Below are positions 34,611-47,074 of a stretch of 64,000 bases of DNA, piece by piece. Position 1 is the first letter of the stretch. Each line of letters starts with the position of its first letter. The stretch is taken from the NCBI GenBank assembly GCA_009733575.1, contig ML769472.1, forward strand, positions 128,990-192,989, written 5' to 3'. The stretch comes from Gymnopus androsaceus JB14. Its lineage: Eukaryota > Basidiomycota > Agaricomycetes > Agaricales > Omphalotaceae. Both the position numbers and the translations under genes were made by a program. Below the pieces are notes generated by a model. The model ran no database searches. It had not been told where the DNA came from and saw nothing but the letters and a program-made list of their open reading frames with translations.

Positions 34611-37364
34611 CCGGCGGGTCTGAGACTTATCCCGATGTGGCACAGGCATCTTCGGTCTCAGGACGCACATAGTGAACAGACGACAAGCTCACAGTTGACT
34701 CAGTGGCCGCTGCTGTAGATCGCTGCTCCCCTGTGAATGGCAAAACTATTCTTGACGAACGGAAGAGTGGGATGTATTGGCTTAGCTTAATACTATACAT
34801 AGGAGAAAGAAGAGTTCTCAGTTACTTCAAAATTGACTTCTACAGCTTGTGTCTCCTAAGTATACAGGTTGAGGACTTGAGGTTACGTCTACTTTCTTTT
34901 TTGCTTGATTTAGGCTGACACCTTCCTCATGTTCTCCAATTCAGCGCGGCTTTGTTGGGGATGCCACTCTAACGGCGCACTATCTGTACGTTTCGGGGTG
35001 CTTTTGGAGCTCACACGTTCGTTTTTGGGGATAAAGTACATTCGATTTTCCATACCCTCTTTCATCCGTGCATCTGATACACAGTACTAGCTGAATACCT
35101 GTCACCATCATCATAATCTCGGTATCGATCTTCTCGCCCCTTGACATCGAACTTGAATATATAGCTGACCATGTACAGATAAGACCGAAGAGTGCAGTGG
35201 GCTTGCATGAGATGTTCGACTGTCATCTTACGCATTTTTCTTATCTGGTGATTCTTGAAGCTTCCTGCCTTTGCATGTTGATGATAAAGTAGACTCACCA
35301 GTGGCCAAGTGAGTTTATTCGACCGGACATTTTCGCTATACGCGTACAGACTAAACTCCTCGCTGCAATTTTACCATAATAAAGAGGAAGGCTAACGATA
35401 ACTAATGTTGTTATATGGCAGTTTCGTGTTCAGTCATTGTTGCTTTATGTAAAATCCTTCACTTACCTGGCTACTATTCTAGGGCTTACCTTTGCCATCT
35501 AGATATACCTCCAGCTAGGAAGTTCTGCTGCCAACATCAGCAATCATCCCTGTCTCCCCGATTTCGTCGCTTTCAATTCACTTTTTTTTTCGTATAACGG
35601 AGACGAGTTACGACCTTGCTTCGACAGTTATGGACACGAAATCCCTGCAAGTACATTATATTGGAGAAAGGATACCTTGATGGGGCAATGACATTCCTGA
35701 TATGTCGAATCTTGAGGGAACAGTCTTGAAGGGTACGTTTCTGGAGAACAACAAAGAGGCGTGGAATCGAAATCCCGTACATGTTGTCTCCTTAGATAAT
35801 TCCCGTGTTGAGTAGGTTAAAGCAAACATGGGTACTTTTGGGGTACCTTCGTTCGCAACATTGACGTATTTCGTAAAAGAAATTACATCGTTGGATTCGG
35901 AAACTATGAAAATGGGTACCCTGTCCCTTTATACTAAGCAATATATGACAGGAAGAACTGCATTATCGATGAGACCCAGAACCGGTCCGGGGTACCTACC
36001 CCAAATTCTTCCAGTCATTATGTCGAAGATTTGGCAGTCCTCTTGTGATATATGACGCTTTGCCCGACCGCTGATGGCGGGATTGGGCACGTGGTGTGAA
36101 TCGAAGCTTCAACGCGCATCATTCGCGCGTTTCCTGTTTACTCCTGCATCTACCTTCGAACACCCGGGTCCTTGCCTTCGTAAAAGGTTCTGTCTCAATG
36201 TCTGCCAGTAATCCATCAACAGAAACTATATTCAAACCGCTCTGGGTGGCTCCTAGATCGAGTATGTAGAGGCTTCTTGGGCACGGTGTATCAGGTTTCA
36301 TCTTCACCGGACCCGCTTTGATCAAAGTCTAATAGATTCTAGTCTAGTATGACTTCTGAATATCTCAAATATGGAACTCGTCAACCCAGACTGGACCTAG
36401 GTTTGGCGTTACTACTGGCCCAGGGCGTCTGTATGGTCTATAAACACAATCTTCAATTGAATTGGGACCTGGAATCACGTGCTCGAATATCGCCTTATCG
36501 ATGCGCCATCGTTGCAGCTCTATACATCTTATCGATGCGCCTTTTGTTAGAGTAATCGAGGAATGTGATTCACCCTTTCATTTATACTTCTGCTTCTTGT
36601 TATCGATCCATCTTCTCTCCCTTTCCTTCTCTCCTACTTCCAGGTGAAGCTCTCTGCTTTCCCGTATTCGCTCTGACGCTTAGCGTTGTGGGCCTCTTAG
36701 ATATCGGTAGGTTAATTTTGGGTCAATGTACAGTCAAGCTCAGCCTACCCTCTTAGTACTAGATCGCTCAGATCGGGTTCAGCCATGACGCTATATCCGG
36801 TTCTTCCTACCATTCACCTCACGGTCTGTGGAGCAATGTGAAGAATGTCTAGAGACGGTGAGTTTTCTGTCACTTTGGAGTGTACAGCAGCTTTCTTTTT
36901 GTGTCGCTGCGACGCTTTTAGATCTGTATCACTGTGATATTCACCATCTGGAATCATCTGATAGCTACGTCCTCAGTTCCATGTTCGCAGCGATTCTTCT
37001 TCACCGCTCAAGACCTTTCCGAAGTGCTAGTTGTAACCTGAGAAGTCGCAATCTCGATAAGATGGTGCGTCACCGGTTAATGCTCTATAGCGTCTAATCT
37101 GTTTAGCTAGCTGGGACCAGTCAAAACGTTGTGAGATCGGTAACAGTCGGTCAAACTCTGGGAAAACATGCTTCAACCTCTGGGATACTCTGACTATATG
37201 CTTCAAGCCTTTCCATTCCTTCCGCTGGAACAATTACACATGCTTTTAAAAATATGCTCATGTGTTAAAACAAGCTCAAATCGTGATTTCTGCTTTCGAT
37301 ATTCCTCTCATATTGCAGGGAACTTTTTTGTGATTTCCCCATTCTACTTTGGTTCCGCGGTCTT
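34611..37364. other. Gene-poor stretch, 2.75 kb
   Basis: No frame longer than about 80 codons has protein character. Pyrimidine-rich tracts occur near 36590-36650. GGTACC sites recur at 35843-35848, 35916 and 35991. I could not define a repeat family here; it may hold old transposon debris or non-coding transcripts. Confidence 0.45.
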
Positions 37365-37642
37365 CTACCTTCCGGTATGATAAAGGATCGTTTCATGTGC
37401 CCTCCGGCCCCTCCGACTCGGGATCATCGATAACAATTCCGTAGATGCGGCTTTACGGTGTAGAAGCTTGTAGTAGGCGGCGATGGACGAAGTAGGGTCG
37501 GCCTGTTGGCGTTTTTGGGGTTCTGGGGTTCAAAGTAAGCCCTTACAAACCTACCGCTCTTCTCGAGCTCTGACAACGTGTTTAACAGCTTTGCGATAAC
37601 GTCGCGCACAGCATTATTCCAGTCAAGGACATCGCAAGCCAT
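37365..37642 (-). CDS. Small hypothetical protein divergent from the mannitol gene
   Basis: The first exon begins MACDVLDWNNAVRDVIAKLL and continues NTLSELEKSGRF. A GT-AG intron of about 44 nt then joins ADPTSSIAAYYKLLHRKAAS and TELLSMIPSRRGRRAHETIL, with a TAG stop at 37365. That gives about 78 residues with no recognised domain. The start lies 206 bp from the start of the divergent mannitol-1-phosphate dehydrogenase gene, so the two would share a promoter region. Codon-like composition and the clean splice are the only evidence. Confidence 0.4.
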
Positions 37643-37848
37643 CGCTCGTGGGTGGTGCTCAATTTGGCAAGTTGCTGGCGGTCTTTCTTATCTGGTGAGC
37701 GACGGCTCAGGGGTAGCCAGCTTTTGCTTGTTTGAAATTTTGCATGGAGTGGTAACCCCATTGTGACATCACACCTCCAGAAAATTCCTATAAATCCGCG
37801 ATTGCAATCTCTTACTTCCTCCAATTTACCCCATATTTCTACTCAACG

Positions 37849-39351
37849 ATGCCTTTCGAAGCCGTCTCTTTACCTGGAAAGCCTGTCGCCATCCAGTTTG
37901 GTGCAGGTAATATCGGTCGCGGCTTCATTGGCGCTGTTCTTTCTAAAGCTGGCTTTCACGTTGTGTTTGCCGATGTACAGGAAAAGATTGTGAACGCGTT
38001 AAATGAACATGGTCAACTCTATCTTGCAAATATACTCGAATATACACTGACTATCGATCCAGGTCAATACGACGTCCACATTCTCAACGGAGAGACTCAG
38101 ATAGAGACTATCAAGCCTGTGTCTGCACTTTTGTCAACAGACCTGAAAGCTATCGAGGAACTCGCAAGAAAACCGCTTTCTATCATTACCACTGCTGTTG
38201 GCCCCAGTAGGTTTTTGAGATTCTTACCATGGCATATATTCCAATTCATTCATCAGATATATTACCCCGGCTCGCCAAACCTATTGCGCAAATAGTCCGT
38301 ACTAGAATGGCTGAGCATATGTGAGTTGCCTCTTTCTCGCGTTGTCTTCCTTATTCAGTCGCCTACAGGGGACCAATAAATATCGTCGCTTGCGAAAACT
38401 TGCAGAACGCCACAGAAAAACTTCGCGAAGCTCTTGAGAAAGAACTAAGCGATGAACAAGAACGTCTTTACATGCAAGATAACGTTGGCTTCGCTGTCTG
38501 CTCTGTAGACCGAATTGTTCCTCCTTTCTCGTCAGATAAAATTCTTGACGTTGGAGTGGAGCCGTTCTACGAATGGACGGTGGACTCGAATAGTCTGAAG
38601 AAAACGGATCCTGATGTTATCATCGAAGGAATGCACGGTAAGCCTATTGAGTTGTTCAAAGGTGTGTATTTGTTACTGAGAAGTCCATTAGCTACGGATA
38701 ATCTGGACGCCTATGTTCAGAGGAAGCTTTTCACATTAAAGTATGTAAATCTCGACCAGTGTACATAGTGTCTGACGCATTTCCTCTAGCACCGGTCATG
38801 CAATCGCCGCATACCTCGGGTTTATTGATAACAAAAACACTATCCTTGAAGCGATTTCCGACGAATCTATTCACGCCATTGTCTCTCGAGCTCTCCACGA
38901 ATCTGGTGCGGCCTTGATTGACAAACATAGTCCATTCTTCTCGCATGAAGAACATCAGGAATATGTCAAGAAAATCTTGCAGCGTTTCTCTAATCAGCAT
39001 TTGAAGGACGAGGTTGCGCGTGTTGGACGGGAACCATTACGCAAGCTGAAACGAGGAGACCGACTACTTGGGCCCGTCGAGATGTGCCGGGAAAGGAGTC
39101 TCGAGCATGATACCCTCCTTCTCGGTGTGGCTGCCGCTTTGCTATTCCATCCTACAGATGGAGATAAGGAGGCTACAGAGGTCCAGGAAAGGATTCAACG
39201 GGATGGTATTGAGAAGGTTGTATCAGAACTTACTGGCTGGGAGTATGATGATGTAGATTTACAGAAAATTATCGGCGACTACAACCGGATGAAGAGCTAT
39301 GCCGTTCAAACTAGCGAGTGGACCGAAACAACGCTTCCCGCTAGATTGTAA
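37849..39351 (+). CDS. mpdA: Mannitol-1-phosphate 5-dehydrogenase
   Basis: The N-terminus carries the NAD-binding glycine motif in AIQFGAGNIGRGFIGAVLSK and an acidic residue after FADV. Further blocks are SIITTAVGPN, ILPRLAKPIAQIVRTRMAEH, INIVACENLQNATE, NVGFAVCSVDRIVPP, VGVEPFYEW, AYVQRKLFTL and NTGHAIAAYLGF (the conserved active-site NTGHA), then the helical C-terminal half ending ETTLPARL. Four introns splice in phase, including one at 38639-38690 that would otherwise read through in frame. The enzyme interconverts fructose-6-phosphate and mannitol-1-phosphate with NAD(H), making the main fungal polyol reserve. It appears intact, at the usual family length of about 390-400 residues. It is cytosolic. 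Confidence 0.92.
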
Positions 39352-39676
39352 AGCCTTTTGATCTTTTTTGTTATGCCACTTATCTAATTTATGGATTGTA
39401 TCTTATTCACCTACCACGTTGTACCTTATTATGACTATTTCATGCTGTTGTATACTACATATTTTCTGTTGTCTGTAGGAACACCTGTCAAATGTGCGGG
39501 ATTCTTGCAAATGTCATCCGCTTGTTCTGATTTGTTCGGGCCGGTCAAAGCTGAAGCTTTCGTCCTTTTTTAGGTATTAGTTAGAACCTGTAGTATAACG
39601 TACAAACCAAGACTTTAAATACATATAATAAGTTATTTTTTGCGGACAATTTTCGCAGTCACTAGTCATTGACAAA

Positions 39677-41318
39677 CTAATCACTAGTTGGTCCAATCTC
39701 GATGTTAGTTCGGTCCATCAAATCTTCTCCAAATTCTGCAGCGAAAGACTGGTTGGATGATATGGCTAAGCTCCATGGGCCTGTAGTGTAAGAGTGACTT
39801 CCCTCTCCTTCAATATCCACCGTAGTAGTACGAAATATGGTAACGCTTCGGGCTTTGGACCATCCGCGTAGATGGAGAAGAAACCGAGCAGTCAAAAGTC
39901 CTGATAGCCTGCCCAAGGGACAGATCAGTTTTTGCAACAAGTATGAAAAAGTACGCTTACGGAAGAGTCAGAGCGTTCAGAAGATCATGAAGAATTTTAG
40001 ACTAAATTTTCTGTTTGTTAACTTTGAACATTTGAATCCAATACAGATGCTTTACACTGGTCGACTTTCAGGGGAAAGAGTATCAGCATTGTGAAGAAAC
40101 AACATCACAAGTTAACTTACAAACTTCAAAACAAATGTTGCAATTGTGAAGAATGACACAATGCTAATAAAAACTTGGGATTAAATGATATACACCTCAA
40201 AAATTCTGATCTAATACGAACCAGAAGTATACTGCGCCTGTGTGATCATTGATGTGCGCCGTTCAGTTCTAGAAATCATCTCTATGATCAAGCTTCGAGG
40301 CGTACCTTCTTGCATTAGAAGATATGTAAAACTGTGCTTGCTAGAATCCCCGCTTTTATACGCCTGGAGACATCGAATAAAAACTAGGACGGCCGAGAGT
40401 GTCTCAAATACAATCGTCAGGGCCAAACGAGTCAAGTCAACTTTTACAAAGTAGATTAGTTGAGGGATTTCAATGGTAGAGCGAAAACTGTCAACTTACC
40501 ACTATTGTTGTACAGGTATACATAGATTGTCAACCGACGGAATCTTAAGAAAAATTGAGATCTTACACTGCAACACCCCCTGATGATTTTTCGCAACTTT
40601 GCTGCGGAACATATATCTAAAAGTGCCTTTAGAGCACGTCAGGCAGGGAGGGGAGAAAAAAGAATGCACCGCATCAGTTATCACTGTCGCCAGACCGATC
40701 ATAGCCAGCAATACCAGCACAAGACGGCTCTGTGCCCAGATTGCGTATGTCCGTAATGTGAATGTCACTAAAACTTGTGTTGATTGTTTGAAAACTTTGA
40801 AACTTGAAACGTCTCATACCAATAACCGCTGCGCGACCAAAAACGGCAAGGACAGCAATAATTTTATACCAGGTATCGCAGCTATTGATTGTGGCGTCAA
40901 CCTCTAGTCCTTTCATGTCCCCAGTGAACGCACTTGGTAGGTATGGGAATAGATTAGTTAAAGCTGCATAGACCGTTCATACGCTGACTCACCCTTAATC
41001 CAATTTTGTCCAGAAAAGCCAGAGCGTAAAGCAAGTTCGCAAGCATGGCATAGCGACAAAGAATGTAGAGGAGGGTTGAAGGAGTGAACTTTACACCCCA
41101 AATCAATTCGACTTCCTCAGGAAAGGTCAACGCATAGTCATAGTAAAGGAGAGCTGTAATGAAGGAAGCGCATTGAAAACTCTAGATCGGACTGGCACAT
41201 ATTGGAAATGCTTGCCCAAGCTGGCCCAGGTTATATCTTCCGATATACGACTAAGATTAAGTTGAACATTATGCAGAATGGAGGTAAAACGATATACTCA
41301 CCCACTCAAGGTACTCAT
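39677..41318 (-). CDS. DUF6533-type membrane protein, copy A
   Basis: It starts MSTLSG at 41318, with an intron directly after. The exons read SEDITWASLGKHFQYVPVR, LLYYDYALTFPEEVELIWGV, STLLYILCRYAMLANLLYAL, WYKIIAVLAVFGRAAVIGMR, TLRTYAIWAQSRLVLVLLAM, LALTIVFETLSAVLVFIRCL and a hydrophilic C-terminus (RFLLHLRGWSKARSV to GPTSD). The 'LLYYDY.LTFP.EV..IW' block defines this Agaricomycete family of six to seven helices. A paralogue follows at 42172-44024 in the same orientation. Function is unknown. No unavoidable frame break was seen. Confidence 0.72.
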
Positions 41319-41604
41319 TAACCCTGTTGGTTAACTAATACTATACGGGAGTCTTTTCGGAGGGCAACCCTCTTAGCTTGATGGTTAACCTTTGGCGGCC
41401 ACCTAGACTCCAATAGACAAGAAAATGGACGAGGAAACCGAGTGAAGGTGGCAGGAACTAAACAATCGAATGAGTATTTATTCAAGTTTGAATAATCGAG
41501 TTTCCGGCAGGCGACGAACCTGCATCGACATCAGCCGATACCGCGTTGAACTGAACACCAAGAAAGATATAGATCAGCTCAATAGATCAGCTCAGCGCAT
41601 TGGA

Positions 41605-41655
41605 AGGAAAGAAGGAAGTATATTACACGGCTTGGTCCAAGATCTCAACGCCGGA
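41605..41655. repeat. Dispersed short repeat, member 3 of 3
   Basis: GAAGGAAGTATATTACACGG followed by CTTGGTCCAAGATCTCAACG matches the other two copies. It lies between the two DUF6533-type genes. Confidence 0.5.
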
Positions 41656-42171
41656 TTGGAAGCATGTGGCAAAATCAAGTGTAAGTACTTACCTGATGTA
41701 AGCATTGTTTTTGAGAGGAGTCGTTTCGTTCATGTTTGGGCCATCCTTTTGGAGCTGCCAGAGCCTGAGTACGCTGGTACATGGCTGCGATAGCTGTTAT
41801 CTGGTTTTCTAGATTATGATATACACACAAACCTGGCGAGTCACGACCAACCAACAGTGGCGGCAGTTAACTTTCCGCCGCTTGATGGGATTTCGATGTT
41901 CGGCAGTGTTGAGGATTCTAAGCCAACGAGGCCCAACGCCTAAAAGGACGGTACCGAAGGATTTCAATATCGAAGGCAACTGCCAGCAGAAGACAACTCG
42001 GAATGCTCCCTTTGAGGATCGATACGACTTATCACTAATACTGCTTTTGGCAAGCTGCAACAGTGGAATAGGATTTCCAACAAAACCACGCCGTGGGCAG
42101 TAAGGACTGTAGTCTAGATAATATACAAAATAAATAAGCAATAATAAAAGTCCTAACCGGTAAGAGGCTCA

Positions 42172-44024
42172 TCAAACAGTTTCAAAGTGGCTTTCCGAAT
42201 CCCTTGATGCATCAGACCCAAAGTCAGCCAAAAGTGTCTCGTCGTCGTCACTGCCACAGACTTCGCAATCGACCTGAACAACGATTACTCCAGAACCGGG
42301 CTGCCGCTGTTGCTGTACTCGGACTACAGGGTCTTCCCAGTCTCCGATTTGGCTTATTGATGGTGTAGCAATAGCTTCCATGTGAGCGTGAGCGCAATCG
42401 CAATGTCTAGTAGTAGAAGGATGGTTGTTTGGCTTGCGTAGTTCGGGTTCAGGTTGATCTGTGGTGGATATAATAAATATACCAGACTGTTTGTCTCGCC
42501 AGGATCGAAGATGCAGAGTGAATCGAGCCGTCAACGCGCCTGAGAGACTGAGAGTATTTTCAATCAGAGTCGAACAATCAACATGCCGAGCTCAGATATC
42601 ACTCACGGCAAGGTCAGACCGTCTAGCAAACGCTGGAGAAATCCCGTCTACTTAACTAGTCAGAAATTCTGGAAATTGGTATGCTGTTGCGGGCAAGGAA
42701 TACTTACCGGAGCGCGCTACAACATACAAGGTCAGAAAGATATTCAGCTGACGAAGGCGAAAACGAGCTTACCAGGTCGAGGATCACAGAGGCAATTGTA
42801 AGAACGGATATAATACTTGAAGGCGCATAAGGCCAAGCTCATGAGCAAGAGAATGAAGGGACGACACGAACCAAAAATACAGAATTCCTGTGAAATAATT
42901 CAGTGCGAGCGTTATTTGGCGCTTCAAATATTACAGTACCTTCTTCAAAGATAACATACACTAAGCGGCGCTTTTGACTTTTCCAAGGGCCACCGGCTCT
43001 TAAAGCCTGAACGGTTCGTACAGTGGTGAAAATGGCAACGGACGTCTCGAAGATAATAGTGAAGACCGAACGAAGTAAAGTAGCTGTAATCTCAAACGTT
43101 AATCTGTTTCCATCGACATCTAGCAGTGTCAATGCAAACCTCTGTAAGTAGTTCAGAAGCAGAATCAGTATTCATGAACCACACTGTAAGAGCGTAAAGA
43201 ACGTACAGGGGAGGGTCTACCGTATTCACGCATTTCTCTTCGGGAACATGCAACTAGACAAGCAAAACTCAATCGATTGCAGTAATGAACATGAAGATAA
43301 CATACCGCGTCAGTGACAACGCAAACTATGCCGAGCATAATCAAGTATACCAGGATCAAGCGGTTCCGAGAGTAAACGGCGTATGTGCGAGATATCAGTG
43401 TTGCTAAAATATAAGAGTTGAGTTGAAAGCTATATCGAAAAACGAATCTGTTCTGACCGATGATAGCTGCTCTACCGAATACACTAAGTGCGGAGACAAA
43501 TTTTTTCCAGTCATCGCAAGTGAGTGAAAGACTATAATTACGAGATTGTGAGGATTCAGCGCTGCTGAGTTAGAAAATGGACAACAGACTAGAGGAGGTA
43601 TCAATGCGCGCAAGTCGATGTATAACCATGTGGCTTACCCTTGACCCAAGTACATTTGATATCTCCAAAAGATACAGCACATTCGCCAGGAGCGCGTATC
43701 GACAAAAGATGTAAAAAAGTGTCGAGAGGGAGAATCTGGCTCCCCATATATACTTGACCTATAACGAGCGTCAGAACATACATCAGAAAGAATTAGGACC
43801 CATACCTCCTTGGGAAAGGTCAATATCCAATCATAGTACAATAGCACTGCGTAGGTCTTCAGTACCATTGCTATCGATGTTTGTGATGATGCGAAGAGAA
43901 TCACCGATGCTAACCCAAGTGATATCGTACTGTAAATAGCTAACGAAGGAACATAAGCAACAGTATTGAGAGAAGGAATTTTTGCTTACTGAGTGCTAGC
44001 CGCTTCTATGCTGGCCGTGTCCAT
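42172..44024 (-). CDS. DUF6533-type membrane protein, copy B
   Basis: It starts MDTASIEAASTQ at 44024, with an intron directly after. Blocks follow the order of copy A: TYAVLLYYDWILTFPKEV, the helix around 43610-43720, DDWKKFVSALSVFGRAAIIG, SRNRLILVYLIMLGIVCVVT, RSVFTIIFETSVAIFTTVRT and a long hydrophilic tail beginning ARFTLHLRSWRDK and ending ASRDSESHFETV. The C-terminal tail is longer and more acidic than in copy A. Several short introns are present. This tandem paralogue probably arose by local duplication, but divergence is high and therefore old. Confidence 0.72.
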
Positions 44025-44822
44025 ATGGCGAAAGTGGGAGGAGAACCTGCTAGCCTAACATTCCAGGGAAACCCATGGATTTTTAAATAAAACATAGGCC
44101 TGTCAATTGCCCAGGTGAATGGCAACATTCGAATCAACTCATCAAGATTGACCAGTATCATAAGAGGGTCTACATTTCTAGGAATTTCGAGGACGTGATG
44201 AACAGAAATTGAAGATGGCCTCGAACGACTTTACTGGAAGATCTTACGCGGTTGATGCATTTGCTGTGATGAAATCATGAACCAGTGTTGAAATGATCTG
44301 TAAATATGAATGTTGCATTGAGAAGAATGTGAGTCTTCGCACACGTCGAAAGGCCTGGTGGTCATCTCAGTCTGGTGATAGTTCTTCGAAAGAGAGAATG
44401 AGTTGCCCGTGTATCCATTTCGTCACAACTGATGCTACTTGACTGTTCAGAATTCAGAAGCCAAAATGAAGCAGGTACGTACGGAGAATTGGAAGTCCTG
44501 TCAAAGTCAAGAAAGCTGTAGGTGTCATGAAGTAGAATTACAATGCTGGCAAATCTTTGATGAGTTGAGGCGAGTCAGCGTCTATTTGCCAGAGGCCGGC
44601 GCTTTTCTATTGCTTCACTCGATGCTAGATCTATCCTCAACAAACGCGTCTCTTCATAGGGAGGAACACGTCTGTCGCGCCACAGAAGCCCAATTGATTG
44701 TTCACTATTCTCGGTCATGACTTGGGAAAAATCTAGTCAACCTTCAAGCTTGGCAATGACGCACTAAACCATAATCCATCGCACTCCTGACCGTTGAAAC
44801 CAAAGCTAGGGACCCGACAAAG
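44025..44822. other. No supported gene
   Basis: Intergenic between the DUF6533-type copy B start and the spherulin-4 promoter. No repeats recognised. Confidence 0.5.
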
Positions 44823-44832
44823 GTATATAAAG
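44823..44832 (+). promoter_or_regulatory. TATA box of spherulin-4 gene 1
   Basis: GTATATAAAG lies about 40 bp upstream of the start codon at 44867. The neighbouring GACTAGGAATG and GCACTATAAC are conserved in the same order in front of the second copy (47399-47432). Confidence 0.65.
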
Positions 44833-44866
44833 GACTAGGAATGCAGGCTGCACTATAACGTCAACC

Positions 44867-45817
44867 ATGTTCTCCTTCAGAACAGTCTTTGCTGCTTTCC
44901 TTCTGTGTCAGACTTTCCTTTCTGCACGAGCATCCATCGCGGCAATCTTTCCTTTGTACATCTATCCCGACGATGGATGTACCGCTTGGACTACAGTGTT
45001 CAATTCGTATGTACCCTCTGCACACCTATGGTCCATCATATTCTAACAAAGTATCCTTTCAGAATTACCACCAACCCAAATCTCGTGTTCTACATCATCG
45101 TAAACCCTGATAGCGGTCCAGATGATTTTGACTCGAACTACCAAGCATGCGTCCCAAAGCTACTTGCTCTCAGCCACAACGTCAAAACCGTTGGGTATGT
45201 TGACACAGCTAACGGCGAGCGCGCCTCATCCGATGTCCTCGCCGATATTGCGACGTATATGGCCTTCCCAACGACGTATCGCCCCTCTGGTATCTTCTTC
45301 GATGATACTACTGCAACAAGCAAGTTTCTGTCCGCCTATACGACGTATGCAAATCAAGTCCGGGCGGATGTCCCGAATGATTCTATCGCGAGTCTACTTA
45401 TTAAATCTTCCTCATCTCGTCGAGTCTGACATAAACTTCACACTCAGGTTATCTTCAATCCAGGTGAAACCGTGACCGATACCGCCTTCTTCTCCATCGC
45501 CAACTTTATCGTAACTTTCGAAGATTTCTATGATGATTTTAGGTATGTCATGCACTTCATCGTCTTAACTTGCAATCCGTAATAATACCCTGTTCAGCTT
45601 CCCTAGCTCACTCGTCATCAACTCTGCTAATCCTGTTGGACAACAAATTGTTCTCCTTCATGATGGACCTACCACTCTTCCGACCTCACTCATCCAGGAA
45701 ATGGCTGCAGCTGGTATCGCCGCGACGTTCATCACCAGCATCGATAACGATGATGCCTATGAAACCGTACCTCCTTATTGGGCTCAGGAATGCGCTGAGC
45801 TGACTAGCTTACAATAA
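44867..45817 (+). CDS. Spherulation-specific family 4 (spherulin-4) protein, copy 1
   Basis: The signal peptide MFSFRTVFAAFLLCQTFLSA is followed by AAIFPLYIYPDDGCTAWTTV, then FYIIVNPDSGPDDFDSNYQA, VKTVGYVDTANGERASSDVL, TYRPSGIFFDDTTATSKFLS and, after introns, GQQIVLLHDGPTTLPTSLIQ and PPYWAQECAELTSLQ. This is the PF12138 spherulin-4 fold, a TIM-barrel-like secreted protein related to glycoside hydrolases; the biochemical activity of most fungal members is unproven. The conserved acidic residues in GIFFDD and in the NPDSGP region are present. Three introns, intact. It is the first of a tandem pair. Confidence 0.85.
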
Positions 45818-46234
45818 TGATTCGCATTCTTGCAAGCATTGCGGATTGATGTGTTTTCTTGGGCTTGCTTTTCCTACCCGCTATCTTGTGTATTTATTTA
45901 TCAGGGTTTAACGATGAAATTTGGTCAAGTTTCAACTACTTTGCCCAGTCACTACCAACTGGTACTCGAAAACGCCGTCAATCGAGGTTATACTAAGTAT
46001 ATCGGAAGGGTGCTGATTCGATATAGGATAATTCAGCTTGGATATACTTATAAGTCATAACTCTCGATCTAGGGCTCCTTCTGTCCGGATGAATAAGAAT
46101 GTAAGATAGACAGATAGGTTCAAACTCGGGGAGACCTATATGGCATAGTGCCATGTATGGATTCAACTACATTCAACTGTAAGAAGCAGAGCTTTGCTGC
46201 GAGTGTAGAGGGCAAGGAAAAATGGATTTGCTTA

Positions 46235-46704
46235 CAGCCGATTGTCGATTAGTAGCATACTTTTGGCAAAACTCTCCTTACTGATTTTATTTACAACCAA
46301 ACACGCCACCGCTCCACCGCGGCGCGGTCACCTGTAAATTGTTAATTTCTCTGCCAGATGCCTTTGAGTCCTCTCTCTACGACTAGCTATGGGCAATTTT
46401 CACTACATCCATCCAGCTGCGAAAAACAAAATCTTCACTCTTTCGCTGACTGAAAACCCAAGTCACTACAGCTCGCAGACTTCACGTTCCCAGTCGACAG
46501 TCAGCAGGGTGAAGGCGAATGTGCTAAGAACTGGAAGTCGGAATATGCAGGTGACCGTGACGTGGTAATGAGAGCAGAGGCGTTGAGGCAGGTTGAGGCT
46601 ATGATAATGTAGGTGCTCGAGGTCCGGCATGAGTCGGTTTGTTTGGTTGTAAATAAAATCAGTAAGAGAGTTTTGCAAAAGTATGTACTATCGACAATCG
46701 GCTG
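46235..46704. mobile_element. Tc1/mariner (pogo-like) MITE, 470 bp
   Basis: Terminal inverted repeats of about 65 bp begin CAGCCGATTGTCGAT and lie at 46235-46300 and about 46640-46704. The element is flanked by TA on both sides (46233-46234 and 46705-46706), the target duplication of Tc1/mariner elements; CAG...CTG ends suit the pogo/Fot branch. There is no transposase, and short open frames inside it are incidental. It lies between the two spherulin-4 genes. Confidence 0.8.
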
Positions 46705-47074
46705 TAGATACTTCTTTCTGTAAATGTATAGCCTCGGGTAAGTTGCCAAGCTTGAAAGAAAGATTTAATTCTGGTCCGCCCATCATCTTTCTCATTTTAG
46801 TTTCCCTTCATCATTTTCTTCAGTAACTTCTCCGCCATTGGGTGTTTATTCCAAACCTAAGTTCTGCTTCTCGCCTATATTTTCTTAAGACTTAGGCTAG
46901 CACACAGTGCTTTAGGTGAAGACTTGTCTCTACAGACGGCGTCGTATTTGTTGGGACGGGTGCTGTGTGCTTATGCCAAGAGGATCAGGAGGACCAGGAA
47001 CGCGCAAGAGAAAAGAGTCTATAAGTATGAAGGCGATAAGCGCCCAGTAACACCACTTTTTGAACTCTTCCTTT

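Noticed and set aside
34611..37364. Several 60-90 codon frames in the gene-poor stretch
   Set aside because: No start context, homology, signal peptide or consistent intron structure; expected by chance in this amount of DNA.
38639..38690. In-frame insertion ELFKGVYLLLRSPL in mannitol-1-phosphate dehydrogenase
   Set aside because: The family has no such insertion, and a GT-AG intron of about 60 nt in the right phase removes it.
41490..41540. tRNA-like segment (GCAGGCGACGAACCTGC)
   Set aside because: No acceptor stem, D-arm or anticodon arm could be drawn around it.
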